A stretch of DNA of 64,000 bases from Narthecium ossifragum (GCA_963920575.1 OY986973.1:1302001-1366000), one strand, 5' to 3'; numbered from the stretch's first letter, positions 32,175 through 45,347 are shown. Notes: generated from the sequence alone by a model not told the origin. Translations and numbers: made by a program.

Positions 32175-35164
32175 ATGGCTGGTGCATTGCAAATAATGGA
32201 CACGTTGTTCGCCGGAGAGATCGCCACCGAGCTAGTCAGGCAGCTAGCACAGCTGATCAAGCACGTCTACCTATGCAAGTCCACGGCCAGGCACCTGATG
32301 GAGTCGGTGGAGGAGCTCCTCCCCATCGTGCAGGAGATCCGGCATTCCGGCGTGGAGCTGCCGCAGTCCCGCCAGATGCAGCTGTCCGAGCTGGTGGAGA
32401 AGCTCAAGAAGGGCCTCGAGCTTGCCAACAGCGCCATGGCCGTGCCGAGGTGGAACGTCTACCGTTCCATGCAGCTCGCCCGCCGCATGGAGCGGATAGA
32501 CAAGGCGGTCACAGAGTGGATCGGCCGCCAGATGCAGACCCACATCATGGCCGACGTCCACCACCTCCGGGTCGAGTCGTCGGCTCGGCTTGAGAACATC
32601 GAACGCCGGCTGCTGGAGCCGGCGCCGTCGGTGCCGGTGGCGGTGCCGGGGTTGACCGGGAGGGTGAGGTCGAGGAAGGGGGTCGTGGCGGAGATGATGG
32701 AGGGGTTGGAGCTGGGATGTAGAGAGGAAGTGCCTATTATAGGTGTTGGATTGCGAAAAGCGAAGGAGAGGGTGAAGGAGTTGCTGATGGGCGAAGGCGG
32801 CGGCGGCGGCGGCGGCGGAGGAACGGCGGTGGGGATCTGTGGGATCGGTGGGAGCGGAAAGACCACTCTCGCAAGAGAAATTTGCAGGGATCATCAGATT
32901 AGAGGTATGAACTCTTGAATTTTCCCTTCAAATCTGCTTTCCATTTGTTTTTTTTTTGGGATTTTTTTCACCGAGAGATTGAGATTTTCAGCATTTTAGT
33001 GTGCTTTACATGTCTGCAAAAATACTTTGATGGTTTTTTTTTTGTATGCGCGACTGAATCTTGGTTTTTTTTCCCCTCAGATTACTTCAATGAACGCATA
33101 TTTTTCAAGACAGTGTCCCAATCTCCAGACATGGAAAACTTGAAGCTGGAGCTGTGGGAAAACATCACTGGTAGCTATTTCCTCGATAGTTACAGCCAGA
33201 TCACACCATGGAATGTGAACTTGGAGCCAAAGGAAAAGGGGCCGATCCTTGTAATACTGGATGACGTCTGGTCTCTATCTGAGCTTGAAGAGCTTGTCTT
33301 CAGAATTCCTGGTTGCAAAACCCTCGTCATCTCCAGATTCAAGTTCCCAACATTGTTGGATTACATTTGTGAATTGGACTTGCTAAGAGAAGAGGAGGCT
33401 CTGGCACTCTTCTGTTCTGCAGCATTCGAGCAGCAATCGATTCCGACGACTGCTGATAAGAAGCTGGTAAAGCATGTGAGTTTCAGTAGCTCAGGATTTG
33501 AAACTCTCCATCTCTGCTCTGATACTATCTTAAATCAATCGCCAATTAATTTTTTTCCTGAGTGTTTTATTTGATTTGGATAATAGGTTGTTGAAGAGTG
33601 CAAAGGGCTTCCTTTGGCTCTGAAGGTGATTGGAGCTTCTTTGAGAAGCCAGCCTCCAAAGATATGGCTAAGTGCCAAGAACAAGCTATCTCGAGGCGAA
33701 TCAATATCCGAAACACATGAGAAAAGGCTGCTGAAGCAGATGGAATCGAGCATCGATTGTTTGTCGAGCAAGGCCAGAGAGTGTTTCCTGGACCTGGGAT
33801 CCTTCCCGGAGGACAAGAAGATTCCACTTGATGTTCTTCTCAACATGTGGATGGAGACTCACGACGTCGAAGAAGAAGATGCTTTTGCTATTCTTGTGGA
33901 ACTTTCAAACAAAAACCTCCTTACTCTTGTGGAGGATGCACAGTAAGTGATTTGATACTGCTCTTATTAGTTGATACTAGTCTGGATGCAATTATAAAGG
34001 TCACTCTTATCTATTTTTATCACTATGGTTTCTTCAGGAACAGAGCTGGAGATGTGCACAGCAGTTACAGTGAGCTCTCTGTTACACAGCATGATGTTTT
34101 GAGAGACCTGGCTCTTCATGTGAGCAACCGTGAAGCTTTGAATGGCAGGAAGAGATTAGTCATGGCCAGGAAAGAGGACAGACTTCCTAAAGATTGGGAG
34201 AGAAACAAGGATCAGACATTTGAAGCACAAATTGTATCAATTCATACAGGTAATGGCTCTTTGATCATGTTATGCTGTTATTTGTATGTCATTCCATAGG
34301 CATTGCCTCTAAGGATTACTCTATATTACAGGTGAAATGCAAGAATCGGACTGGTTTCAGATGTTCTTCCCCAAAGCAGAGGTTCTCATTCTGAACTTTT
34401 CCTCCGGAACATACTTCTTGCCACCATTCATTGGAACAATGTCAAACCTCAAGGCTCTGGTGATGATCAACTATGGCACTTCATGCACTATGCTTCACAA
34501 CCTACCCATCTTCACATCTCTGAACAACTTGAGGACCGTTTGGTTTGAGAAGATAACAGTTCCACCTCTCCCGAAAACCACAGTCCCCATGAAGAACCTC
34601 CGAAAAGCCTCTCTCGTTCTTTGCGAGCTTACAAGCAGCCTCAAAGGGTTTCAAGTCGACCTCCCTCAAACGTTCCCCCGCCTGACCAACCTCACCATAG
34701 ATCACTGTGAGGGCCTTACTATGCTACCTTCAAGCATCTCTGACATTAGCTCTCTAGAGGTTATAAGCATTTCAAATTGTCATGATCTGTGCGAGCTCCC
34801 ACATGAACTCGGAAAGCTTAGTTCTTTGCAAATTCTAAGAGTTTATGCTTGCCCGGCTTTGAAGAAGTTACCACAGTCCATATGCAAGCTCAAGAGACTC
34901 AGATTTTTAGACATATCTCAGTGTTTCAACCTTAGAGACCTCCCGGAGGATGTTGGTCACCTGACAAACTTGGAGAAGATTGACATGAGAGAATGCAAGC
35001 AGCTCAGGAGCATCCCACGATCATCGACATGGCTGAAGTCTTTGGATCATGTCATATGTGATGAAGAGATGGCCTTGTTGTGGAAGAAGATGGAGAAAGA
35101 CATTCCAGAGCTTCGGATTCAGATAGCTGAAGAATGTTACAATCTTGACTGGCTTGTAGAGTAA
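32175..35164 (+). CDS. ADR1-type helper NLR (RPW8-NB-ARC-LRR)
   Basis: ADR1 proteins are helper immune receptors that work with EDS1-family complexes downstream of sensor NLRs at the plasma membrane. Exons 32175-32904, 33081-33475, 33587-33942, 34038-34249 and 34332-35164 keep frame and give 841 aa. The N-terminal RPW8-like CC_R domain (1-150) begins with the family's FAGEIATEL block. The NB-ARC has a P-loop GICGIGGSGKTT (220-231), kinase-2 ILVILDDVW (to residue 307), the KTLVISRFKFP block, GLPLAL (382-387) and, in place of MHD, QHD (511-513) in VTQHDVLRDLAL, as in ADR1s. Exon 5 carries leucine-rich repeats to residue 841. A run of ten glycines from GGC repeats lies just before the P-loop and looks specific to this copy. 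The start ATG sits in CACCATGG. All catalytic motifs are intact, so it is likely functional. Confidence 0.95.
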
Positions 35165-35643
35165 TGTCTGAACTTTTGATGCCCCATCCTTATTTTAGTG
35201 GATTCCTGTAAATAGTTTTGTACACTTCCTTCATGTTAATCCGATTAGAAAGGAAAGAAATGTGTAGACCCTTGTAATCATTACGATGTGCTCTGTTTTC
35301 CGTGCCTATTGAAATCTTTCACAACTATCTTGTTTCAACGATAGAAGGCCAGACAATGCAGCAAGGTTTAGTCGCACAAGAGCAAGGCAAAGATCATCCG
35401 TGCTGCCCAAACAATTATTAAGGAGGGTAATAGGTTATAAATAAGACAACAAGACATTCGCCAACCTATAGTTACATAGCATGCCAATGGCATTCGGTTT
35501 TTTGCTATATAATAATACACAAGGCTACAGATTGCCAACATCAAGATCAGGAGCTTCGATGTCTCATGCTTCAGCTCAAGACAAGCCTAACAGTTGCATC
35601 GAGCTCCTCCACAAAAGGATGAGAGGCAAACAGGACAAGACAA
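35165..35643. other. Shared 3' intergenic of NLR and SnRK2
   Basis: About 480 bases separate two convergent stop codons, so both 3' untranslated regions lie here and may overlap. No independent gene is seen. Confidence 0.7.
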
Positions 35644-38600
35644 TTACATTGCGTAGACTACCTCACCACTGCTGTCCACATCAAGATCAGGGTCTGAGTC
35701 CAGATCCTCCATGTCATCGTCGATATCGAGGCTGTCGCACAAGGGGTTTAGGGCACGAGTACCAGCGGCTGGGATGGTGGCCTCTGCTATGATCTGCATT
35801 ATTTCATCAACGCTCTGCATGGGTTGATCTGGTTCCTCATACTGGCTGCTCATTTTTGTATCATCCATTAGCTCAGAAGGTAGGTTCCTCAAGAACCACT
35901 CATGGTTGCGTATCTCAGGGATTGTGATCCTCTGTGAGTCCACATGAAGTCAAGATCTCAAGACCAAAATAAAGAGTTCCATGGAAAATGCAGATTACTA
36001 ACCAGAAGTGACAGATGCATACTTATAACGAAAATAACATGCTAGCATTCAAATTGTCTATTCGAACGTACAAACTGGTTTCATGGAACCTTTTGCTGTT
36101 GGAAATATCTTCCAATTTACTTGACACAATGAGCTGCTCTATCAAAGCAGAGATATATGATGCGGAAACTGGGTGCCAAGTCCTAAACACTTCTAGGTTC
36201 GAATAAAACATGTGGCAACCAAAAGGACACTACCAAATCTCCAGGTTATTGGAATGTGCATGAAAGCAGTCAAGTTTTCTCCACTCAAGAAAGAGCAGCC
36301 AGCCTGACCAGATTACCAGATGGACTTTTCTGGTGGTTCAGTTTAAGTCCTAATCTGCAATCAAGTGGGTCTACAAGCCCAAGTTTGTAAAACGGTGGTT
36401 CTTCTGCATTTATGCAATCATACCATCCAGAAAAAGCAAACCTCAAAGGTATTTTACTGCTTACCATAGCAGGATTGGCAACAAAAATCCTTGAGATTAG
36501 GTGTTGGCACTCAGGAGATATGTGGACATAGTCTGGAATTGAGTACTGAACACCCAATATACGCTGAAACAGGAAACTTATAGATTATTAAAGGGTTCAA
36601 ACAAACCACATTATATGACGATCAAAGTTATAGCCAAACCTGGATTGTTTTCCGAAAGTTCTTGGGTTCCTCTGGATCCTCGAAAGGATATGCACCCACA
36701 AGCATCACATACAGAGTCACTCCACAAGACCACACATCAGCAATCTGCATAGCGGCATGAATCAGCAATCAGGATCAAACGCTAAATTAAATACAGGTTG
36801 TCTAATTCATCTTAACTTAGGACTAAAGATTACCAACATCGATTGAACTTGCCAACATCTTTCCATAAGCTTAGGATTTCATGAAATGCAGAAACTGCAC
36901 CCTTAAGGAATTTAAGGCCACGTAATCATTATGTTTGTCTTGGAGTCTTGTCCCAAATCATAAATAGCATAATGAACTGTTGCTTTTATAATTTGCTTAT
37001 ATACTCGTTCATTTGTCATCCAACTGTTTTTATACAAAGATATCCAGACAGAAAATCAAAAAAAGAATCATAAAGGCACACCAAATCGACGTCTGTCGGC
37101 AGTTGTCCAAATTATTATCCAATCTTTGAGACAATCAGATATGAGAAGACGATCTAAAATAAAAGAAGAGCTGTTATACAGAGCGTTAGAACCTCTTATT
37201 GGATAATTAAAAAGACGACATGGAACTAGAGGACCATACTTCAGCTGTAAAAGGATAAAACAACAAGAATCTGAAGCACAACACATGTAGCTCATTGCAG
37301 AAAGAAAAGAAAGAAGATATGGAGAAAAGTATTTTATATCTCGTGCAAGCTCATACATTCTAACTCTCTAAGAGAGAGAGTTTTCAAAGCAACAAGAATT
37401 TTCCTCCCTAAAAGTGTATTCAGAACTGAACCTACTGCGGCTTAGATGAGCAAGTGCGCGTCTTGATTAACCACACCCACCAATTTAAGAGACCAATATG
37501 AAGAATTACATTTTATATTTCTCATTCTAAATATCATTCTTAAGTTCAAAAGAAAGGATCCGTAATCCGTAAGCTCGTTATCCAAAAATAAAAATGAGAT
37601 ACAAAGGTGTGTTATATGACTGCAGAATGTTTGTTTGCTGCAGCTATAGAACCAATAAAACGTTAACACAACAACTGAAGATGAAAAAAATACCTCCATT
37701 ATCAATTTACCTTGCCATCATATTCCTTCTTGAGTAACACTTCAGGAGCAATATATGCAGGAGTTCCAACGGTTGACTTTGGCTGAGAATGAAGCACTGA
37801 TGACTGCAATGTGTTGTCACAATGTCATAAAGATATATAAAAGAAATAGCTAGATAGATTGCAAGGAACAAAACAGAACCAATTCCATGGTGTTACAAAC
37901 CCCATGGCATAAAACTAAGAAAAAGACTTATATGAGGACCAGAATCGCAATCAAGGAACACCTAGATTGTGCGTGTTCGTCCATGAAATATTATCCCTCA
38001 CGAGGAAGTGATTATTCTTGATTGGGCATTAAACTGCATACTATGGTTTCGGGACTGAGAAATGCAAATTTTTCTTCGAAGTGCATCACCATGTAAACCT
38101 AGGTGATTAAACAAACAGAAGTAAACATGAGGCGCACAGTTTTCTGGCTTAACCAACCGGTAAAACTGCGCACTAAACATGAGGTCCTTGATCATGGCTC
38201 AAATCTACAAAAGAATAAAAACATCAATGAGCTTATTACCTTGGAATACCCAAAATCACATATCTTCAGGCGAGGAGCAGTACTGCCATCCAACAAGGTG
38301 TTCTCCAACTTCAGATCTCGGTGACATACTTGCTTGAGAATGCATTAAAAAAAACAGAGAAGTTAACCATCTAATGCAACCAAAACAAACCAACAGAATA
38401 TGTATTTCTTTGAAGTTAATTACCATTGAGTGACAATAGCTAACTCCAGATATAAGTTGTTGGAAAAAAAAGCGGGCCTGAAAGAGAAAGTGACACATTA
38501 GATCAGCAGTAAACAATTAGAGAGAAAAGAAAACAATAAAGTAGGAAAATTACCTCATCCTCACTGAAGCGTCCAGCATTGCATATGCGCTCAAAAAGCT

Positions 38601-39943
38601 CACCACCCGCGGCATATTCCATAACTATAGCCAGGTGGGTCGGAGTTAATATAACCTATAGTGATATAAAAGATAGCAAAACTTAGTTTAACCCATTAGA
38701 ACCAATAAAAGATGCTAATAGAACTTTCAGAACCACACAAACCTCTCTGAACCTAATGATGTTTGGGTGCCTCAGTGATCTATGGTTAATAATCTCTCGC
38801 TGCACATTTTCATCTATCTGCAATAAGGACAAACAGATGTAAAACAGCTGCAATGGCACCTCTCATGCACATGCAGCATGCTTAGCTACCTCTATGTTAA
38901 AGGTGATCACAGAATCACTCTTAGGAGAATAGAAGCATGTCAAGTAAAAGCAGATGTGCCAGCCCAACTACATAACACAGAAAATCCAATATAAGGAAGC
39001 ATTTTGCTGTTTCTCTTCACACAATTCAGCAGTCAATGTCCAGCTGGTTAGTAGTTCCAGCTATTTCTGGCCAAGCATTGCAAAGGCAAACCCGTAAAAT
39101 TTCTAGAGAAAATTATCGATGCTCGGGGATTTTGGTACATGGGTATTTTATTCATGGAATGAAAATAAAGCAAACAAAACACATACTCAAATTAGTAAAC
39201 TCCTCAATGCATAGATATTTCCTTACTCCCAAATGCCAACTTTACAAGAAACTATCAGAATAAAAATTTGCTGCTTATTCTAGCTGCTTTTGCCCTAGTA
39301 AGTTACATACCCATCATCTATATCACTAATAAGCTTCGACTCAAGATTGAGGACTATCTAACTCATAATCAAACCAGGCAATCTTTCAGGACACCAAAAA
39401 ACCAAAAGCGTAGGCCCAGAATAGCAAACAGCCACAAACAGGGAAATCAGTTCTTGCTTCTAAAACTCAATTTTGCAAGAAACTATGAGACATATTTTTG
39501 TAAAATCTTGCGAAACACTTTTGCTGCGAAATCCCACGAGTTGCACTTGCGAACAAATCGCAGTCCAAAGAACTAGAAACTAGATATTTTAACATGAATC
39601 CATCAGCAAAGTCCAGTAGAATGGTCAAAATGTTCACCAAATCCATAATAATTATAAAAGAGAAGAACTTTGGAAATCTAAGCACACGAAATCAATACTG
39701 GAAAAAAAAGGAAAAAAGAAATCGAACGCTCTTATTAAACCTCTATCCAAGAACATAGATCCCAACCTTCTCGCCCCTCTCGATATACTTGACGGCAACG
39801 AGCTCCCCGGTCTGCTTATCCCTCATCAACCTCGCGATCCCGAAATTCCCCGATCCGATATCCCTCACCAGATCGTACCGATCGCTATCGTGCATTATCG
39901 GCAAGTCCATCCCCGGCCCCACCGTCATCGCCGCCCGATCCAT
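35644..39943 (-). CDS. Subclass III SnRK2 protein kinase (OST1/SAPK8-10 type)
   Basis: Subclass III SnRK2s are the ABA-activated kinases that phosphorylate bZIP factors and ion channels when PP2C inhibition is lifted. Nine exons: 39943-39767, 38817-38743, 38655-38554, 38477-38424, 38332-38240, 37803-37711, 36744-36640, 36563-36465, 35931-35644. They stay in frame and give 361 aa, matching the family. Visible are the glycine loop DIGSGNFG, the lysine in VAVKYIE (K52), HRDLKLEN (D142), DFGYSK and the activation loop [17 protein letters not shown], whose KST serine (about 177) corresponds to OST1 Ser175. The conserved SnRK2 box follows. The acidic C-terminal domain II ([15 protein letters not shown] ... 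VVYAM) binds PP2C and defines subclass III. One position, ANPAM before RITIPEI, differs from the usual ANPA[ST]. Exon 1 begins [19 protein letters not shown]. Confidence 0.97.
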
Positions 39944-40290
39944 CTCTCCCCGGAGTCACCCCGGCCACCCTCCGCGCCCCTCGATCCAAAAAAAACGGCT
40001 CTCACATCAACTCCCCCGAGAAGATATCGATAGCGATGCCGGCGACGTGGCGCGATCCGGTCGACGAGAGGGACGCGGGATGCGACGGAACCCGTGACAA
40101 GATGAGGCTTCCTCCAACGCTGCTTTAGGGGGTTAGGGTTACGGCTAGGGGTTTGGGAGAGCAGAGCTGTTCTCGTGAGCTCCTCCGCCCTTTTCAACTC
40201 CCGCAGAGAGAGACAAGCGGAGGAGAAGGCGAGGTCGAGATATTATCCAGCGTGCCCGTCCCCGACAAATAATTCAATATCTCGGGCGAG

Positions 40291-40300
40291 CTATATATAG
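40291..40300 (-). promoter_or_regulatory. TATA box of the SnRK2 gene
   Basis: CTATATATAG lies about 350 bases upstream of the ATG, implying a leader of about 310 bases. A telo-box-like AACCCTAACCCC (minus strand, about 40128-40140) and a related AAACCCCTAGCC lie within that leader. Confidence 0.5.
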
Positions 40301-40988
40301 GCTTAATAATAGAGTGAAATGGAAGCGAGAAAGTTACTAAAATACCCTTGCTTCTCACAGCCGTTGATGTCTGAATACTACGGTTGGACGGTCAGGATAG
40401 CAGGACACGAGTGGACTTCTATGACTCGGTGAGGTTACCTTCTCGTTCTTTTCTCTTCTTATTTAATAACAAGGATTATTTAGATCGGTGATGTTTGCTT
40501 GGCATCACTCGCGGTGAGGGGATGACAGCTATTCTCTTCAGTCAAAAGGGCAAAGTAGTAATCTTCAGCAGCTTGGGCGGCTCAAAAAGGTTGAATCTAA
40601 TTTACTACTAAATTCTAAATAATGTTGAGAGCTGGGTTCCAATGCTTACTCCATCTGGGTTAGAAATTTTATCTCCGTATGGTGATTTAATAATGGAGCC
40701 AGGCTTCACATATAAAAACCCAAGCATGTGTGCATATAATTGAAGCATCTCCCCCACATACATTGCACCAAAATTGTCAAATGAGCTATGATATAGTGCA
40801 TAATAATACCTTTGGTGGCGTACGGATACGCTGCTGAGGTGGTTTGCCACGTCAGTAAATCACAAATATTTTTAGGCTAAAATATTTTTTTATGAGTTTT
40901 TTAAATAAAGAAGCTAAAACTGAAAAAGCTAACAAATTTTATACCGGATAAAATCACGTTTTATTTTTTTGTTTGTTTTTCTCTATTA
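40301..40988. other. Intergenic, no gene seen
   Basis: SnRK2 upstream sequence and spacer. No coding region or clear element is recognised. Confidence 0.45.
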
Positions 40989-41515
40989 GTGCGTGTTTGG
41001 TTGGCTTGAAGTGGAGCTGGAGTCACTTTTTTTGAAGTAACTCCAATCACTTCGGTTGTTTAGTGGTGTTGAAGTAAAATTGAAGTCACTTCAAACCACT
41101 TTACCTTAAGACAAATTTAGCTTTCACTTCCGGATCTGACTTCGAGCGATTTTGGTCCGAAGTCGTTGAAGTGGCTCGTCGGGACGTGGCAAATAATATT
41201 AATAATATCATATTATAATAAAATATTAATATAAGTGGGCCCCATATGTCACATGTCACCTTGTGATTGGTCCATATCATCCAAAATAGTATTATTTTTA
41301 ATATTTTAATTTTAAATTATTAAATATTTAATAATTTTAATTATTAAAATAAAATATTAAATTATTAAAAATCCCTGAAATTGGCCACAATAGGGGGTGA
41401 CCATATCTCCACTTCAAGCACCAACCAAACACCATAACTCAGAAAATCGCAGAAAGTCACTCTAGTCTCAAAAAGTCACTTCACGTCAACTCACTTCTCA
41501 GCAACCAAACATATC
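40989..41515. mobile_element. MITE-like element with TTTGGTTG ends
   Basis: The left edge GTGCGTGTTTGGTTGGCTTG and right edge CTCAGCAACCAAACATATC are inverted copies around TTTGGTTG. Just inside, GAAGTGGAGCTGGAGTCACT on the left is mirrored by AAAGTCACTTCACGTCAACT-type sequence on the right. The core is AT-rich. No target duplication was fixed, so the ends are approximate. Confidence 0.5.
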
Positions 41516-43690
41516 TATAATAAAAAAAATTCAAGGTGAAAACCATGTTTTAGTTTTGGATTGATATCATGTACCCCTAAAAATATATTAAATATCACAA
41601 AAAAAAACCCTTATAATCTTGACAGTTTCATATATTTCAAAGTAAATACGAATGTATCACTGATGTTATTAAACTGCCCTTAACCTATGATGGATATATA
41701 TATCATACTAGATGGGCCTCCCGTGCCACGTGATACATGTAACCTCCCAACCCCCACTATCCTCTTTCTTTCTCTCTATTCAGTTACTCTTATTGGCATG
41801 AATCTATTTACGCCATGTATGCTCAAGATATAGACTCACATAATGGCTCATATGTCACGTCATAAACGTTACTTTATAAAATTAAAATAAATGTGTATTT
41901 TAGTTTTTCACACTCATCATAATGTCTAAAAACTTCAAACTCATTTCACAATTTAATCATACATGTTTAAAAATGACCAAGTCTCTAAACCGAATGGAAC
42001 GAGTCATATGAAACGATCTCAATACAACACGATGTACGATATTGTAATAATTTATGGAGAATTTTGCGATATATTTTCATTGAGGGCCCACCTAGCATTA
42101 TATATCATTTAGATGATAAATTTCCAAGAGAGGAAACAACGAGCCGCACAATTAAGTCATCCTCTCTCGGTATCGAGATGGCGATGACCTTTGAATTTAA
42201 TATTTTTATAATACCCCGTGTGTCTCCAGAAGCTGGAGGCTGCAAAGCATGCGTGATGACCAATGGGATCCATTTCTAAAAAAAACCCAAATATATAATA
42301 AAATACTAATAGTAAATATAGTTACGAGCTTGCATTGATGTTGAGCTTATCAAGTAGAAGTGCTACTATTCTGGGTTGGATGAGCCGTGAACGTTATCCT
42401 CAAAAGAACATTCCATCATTTTACGCAAAAGGCTTTAGTGCTCCCAAAATTATGATCATTATAACTTACTTATAAGCGAGGATTCTTTGCTTCTGAGTTG
42501 TGCTCCAGTCAAAAAAACGACCTATTTTATAACAGAACACAAAAATAGTCTTAAATTATGAAATAAAAAAAATAGAAAAATTAGTATGGAAAATTTTCAA
42601 ATCAATTAGGCCTCTCATCGGTTTAATTTTGTTATCCATCTAGTTATCTAGTGTACTATATTAATATGATAATATCCATCCAAGAATATAAGTAAGACCA
42701 ACAGGTACAGTCATCTTTGTCTGGGTTGGTTGGTTTGAAAGGAATATAATTAAGATCGTTATCCATAGTTGTCATGAGTGATCTCATTGACCCAAAATAG
42801 CCAATGGATATAAGAAACATGTTCCAAAACGGAGATTTGGATGATGATGATGCTCTGCCGACTACATATCCAGCACCGGTTTAGCTGGATTCATGTCCCA
42901 ATCTCCATATATTTTTCTTCAATCTTTGCAGGCTAATGATCACATAGCATCCAATCACTCCTGTTTTCTTATGGTGCACTTCTTGGATTACCTTTGCTTT
43001 TTTAGGAGGTGATTCGTTCCTTCTCTTCTCTTGTTCATCATACATTGAGGATTTTTTTTTGTTAGTTGAACCTATTGTCTTTTATAAATTATCGAGCATT
43101 TATTCATTTTTACTATTGGAGGTCCCAAACTCTCACGATTGCACCCTCCCTCCTATAGTCCTATACTTATTAAGTGCTAGTGTACCGGATATGAAGGGCT
43201 GGAAGTCCAGAAACTAGGCCAAATATAGAAAGCCAGGAGTTTCGATTAAAGGTGGATGCGCGATGACCATTGTATTTTTGAGAATACATACATGTGTGAG
43301 ATTTTGAAACCATTGTATTTTTTCATTGAATCTAGTGAGGAACATACATCCTTCCGTTGTTGAAACTGATTTCTTTCGAACCACATAAATTTTATCTTAA
43401 ATACAATGTTTAGAACTCACTGTCATATATTATCGAAATTTTTGCCAAAAGGGTCCCTTGCTAATCCCTTTTGACAAGTTAGGACCTGTGGCGTGTTTTT
43501 TTTTTTTTTTTTTGCAAAAGAGGGCCCTTGACATATTTTGTGACCCCTATAAACCCCACTTTTTATATAAGATGGATGGCGTGATATCCACATGGCATGA
43601 GGACATGGTTTTTTGCCATAGTTGAGAAATGTGAAAGACATGGTGCACCCTAGACGTGCTTGGCAATTCCAAACAGTACGCTACCGGTCT
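41516..43690. other. Intergenic repeats, no gene seen
   Basis: 41690-41885 is another copy of the GTGGGCC...CTATCCTCT...CATAAACGTTACTTTATAAA repeat found at 690-960 and 1860-1930. The short open frames here, for instance at 42064-42279, use non-ATG starts and are unsupported. Confidence 0.5.
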
Positions 43691-43696
43691 GACCCT

Positions 43697-44041
43697 CTAC
43701 AGGATATGGAAGGGGCCATAAAAGCGTGGTGCAAGTTTCCTATTAGCATGAAATTGAATTAAGGACTGGCGATATGGCTGAAACTTTAGATAAACCCATG
43801 TCCCCCTATCGAACTGCAACTCCCGGCGTTGTTTATCCGTATGAACCTTCATCATGTTTTGCGCCACTATCAAATTGTCCTTTAATAAGCACACAGTCTC
43901 ATCGCAGGTTATTTAGACCGTAAATCGCCTGAACCTCCCACAGACCGCTTCGAAAGGCGTCATACGAGCTGCAGACTAAAACGATGTGTTGTACCAAAAT
44001 TCTGCCAATGGTAGCCATTTAGACCACTGCTTCTGTTGGAG
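43697..44041 (-). pseudogene. Ty3/gypsy integrase C-terminal fragment
   Basis: Minus-strand translation gives WSKWLPLAEFWYNTSF, a stop, then MTPFEAVCGR, another stop, then QNMMKVHTDKQRRELQFDRG and APRFYGPF. This order (integrase catalytic end, then the GPF/Y-type region) is typical of plant gypsy polyproteins. Two stops show it is inactive. It joins directly to the primer-binding site and LTR at 44084-44540 with gag and reverse transcriptase missing. Confidence 0.8.
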
Positions 44042-44083
44042 ACCGGCAAACAAAGGTCATAAACATATGTTTAAAGATCAATT

Positions 44084-44540
44084 ACTATGATACCAATTGA
44101 TAGGAACCTTTTGTTCTTCCTACCATATTGCTGGAATAAGACCTTGGAAGAGGTAGCAGAGAAGAGGATTAAGAGCATAGAGGAGCAGAGAAGACGAAGA
44201 AGACTCAGATAGGAGGAAATATTCATTAATTACCCTTTTCTTCCACTTCTCCTTACATGCTTAAATAACAGACTCACCCAACAACTGACTGGTAACTTTC
44301 TAAACAAGACCCAACTAATTAACAAGACAATCTTCTCAAAACAACAATCAAAGCAAAAGGAAACTAATCACCTTAAAGAAGAAACTACTAAACATGAAAG
44401 ATTAACAAAATCCTAAACCGGATAACATTCAAAACAGCAAAATCGCAGCCGCATGCCTAATTCACGGTTGAGATCACATTCTCCCCAATCGCAGCAACCA
44501 CTTGGCATCAACGGCATCATTCATTACCTATAGCCTAACA
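44084..44540 (-). mobile_element. gypsy LTR with primer-binding site (internally deleted element)
   Basis: On the minus strand an LTR ends ...GTTCCTATCA and is followed by ATTGGTATCATAG, close to the initiator-methionine tRNA primer-binding site TGGTATCAGAG. On the plus strand the LTR runs from TGATAGGAACC (44098) to CCTAACA (44540), a TG...CA unit of 443 bases. The gypsy integrase fragment lies immediately past the primer-binding site, so the middle of the element has been lost. Confidence 0.7.
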
Positions 44541-45001
44541 ATGATCATAACGAAGGATCGTGATTCTATTCACAGAGCATATCTATAAAAAGTTTATAGA
44601 ACTTTGTCAACTAATTATATTTTACTTGCATAGTCTTATAGTTAGTTCAATGTATTTTGTTTCATTTTGTTCCATTTGAGTAAATATTTTTGTACGCGTC
44701 GAACCTTTTAGGGCGAGTAAAAACAGTTTGTACGTGTGGAAACATTTTTTAACGCGTAGGAACTTTTTTGGATGAGTAAAAACAGTTTGTGAGTGTAGAA
44801 AGATTTTGTATGCATAGAACTTTTTTTTGGTGGTAGAAATATTTTTCCTAAGCTTAATAAATAATATTATTTTTTAGATTAATTTAATAATATAAGATAA
44901 TATTGTTTATACTATTTTAATATTAAATGGGTCCCACAAATGCCATGTGTCATGTTATTGTTGGTGGGGTGTCATATGCATGACGACATGTATATGTATA
45001 T

Positions 45002-45347
45002 GGCTAAATTATGCTTTTGGTACGTGTAAAATTCCCCACGTATCACTTTAGTACCTATAGTTTGATAATTACGTTATTTATACATATATTTAATATATAT
45101 AACATATTAATACCTATCGTTAGACGCCGTTCTCCAGACTTGATGGCAATTCGCTCACGTGAGTGGTTTTGAAGACTTTCGTGTGAAGGAACGTGACTAG
45201 TTTATTGTTTGAAATGTGATGCCGTTAGAAGGTTGGATCATAATGAAGCGATTTTTATAAATGAGATATCAAAAAAATAATTATTAAACTATAGATATTA
45301 AAGTGATACGTCGGGGATTTTCCACGTACCAAAAACATAATTTAACC
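45002..45347. mobile_element. Mutator-type MITE with exact 9-bp target duplication
   Basis: It starts GGCTAAATTATGCTTTTGGT and ends CCAAAAACATAATTTAACC, with inverted ends continuing for about 80 bases (GTACGTG.AAAATTCC, ATAGTTTGATAATTA). TATGTATAT flanks both sides (44993-45001 and 45348-45356). The ends are homologous to those of 14057-15447, so the two belong to one family. Confidence 0.92.

Noticed and set aside
32271..32894. 207-codon minus-strand frame and a 135-codon proline-rich frame
   Set aside because: Antisense shadows of the GC-rich first NLR exon; His/Pro/Arg-rich with no domain.
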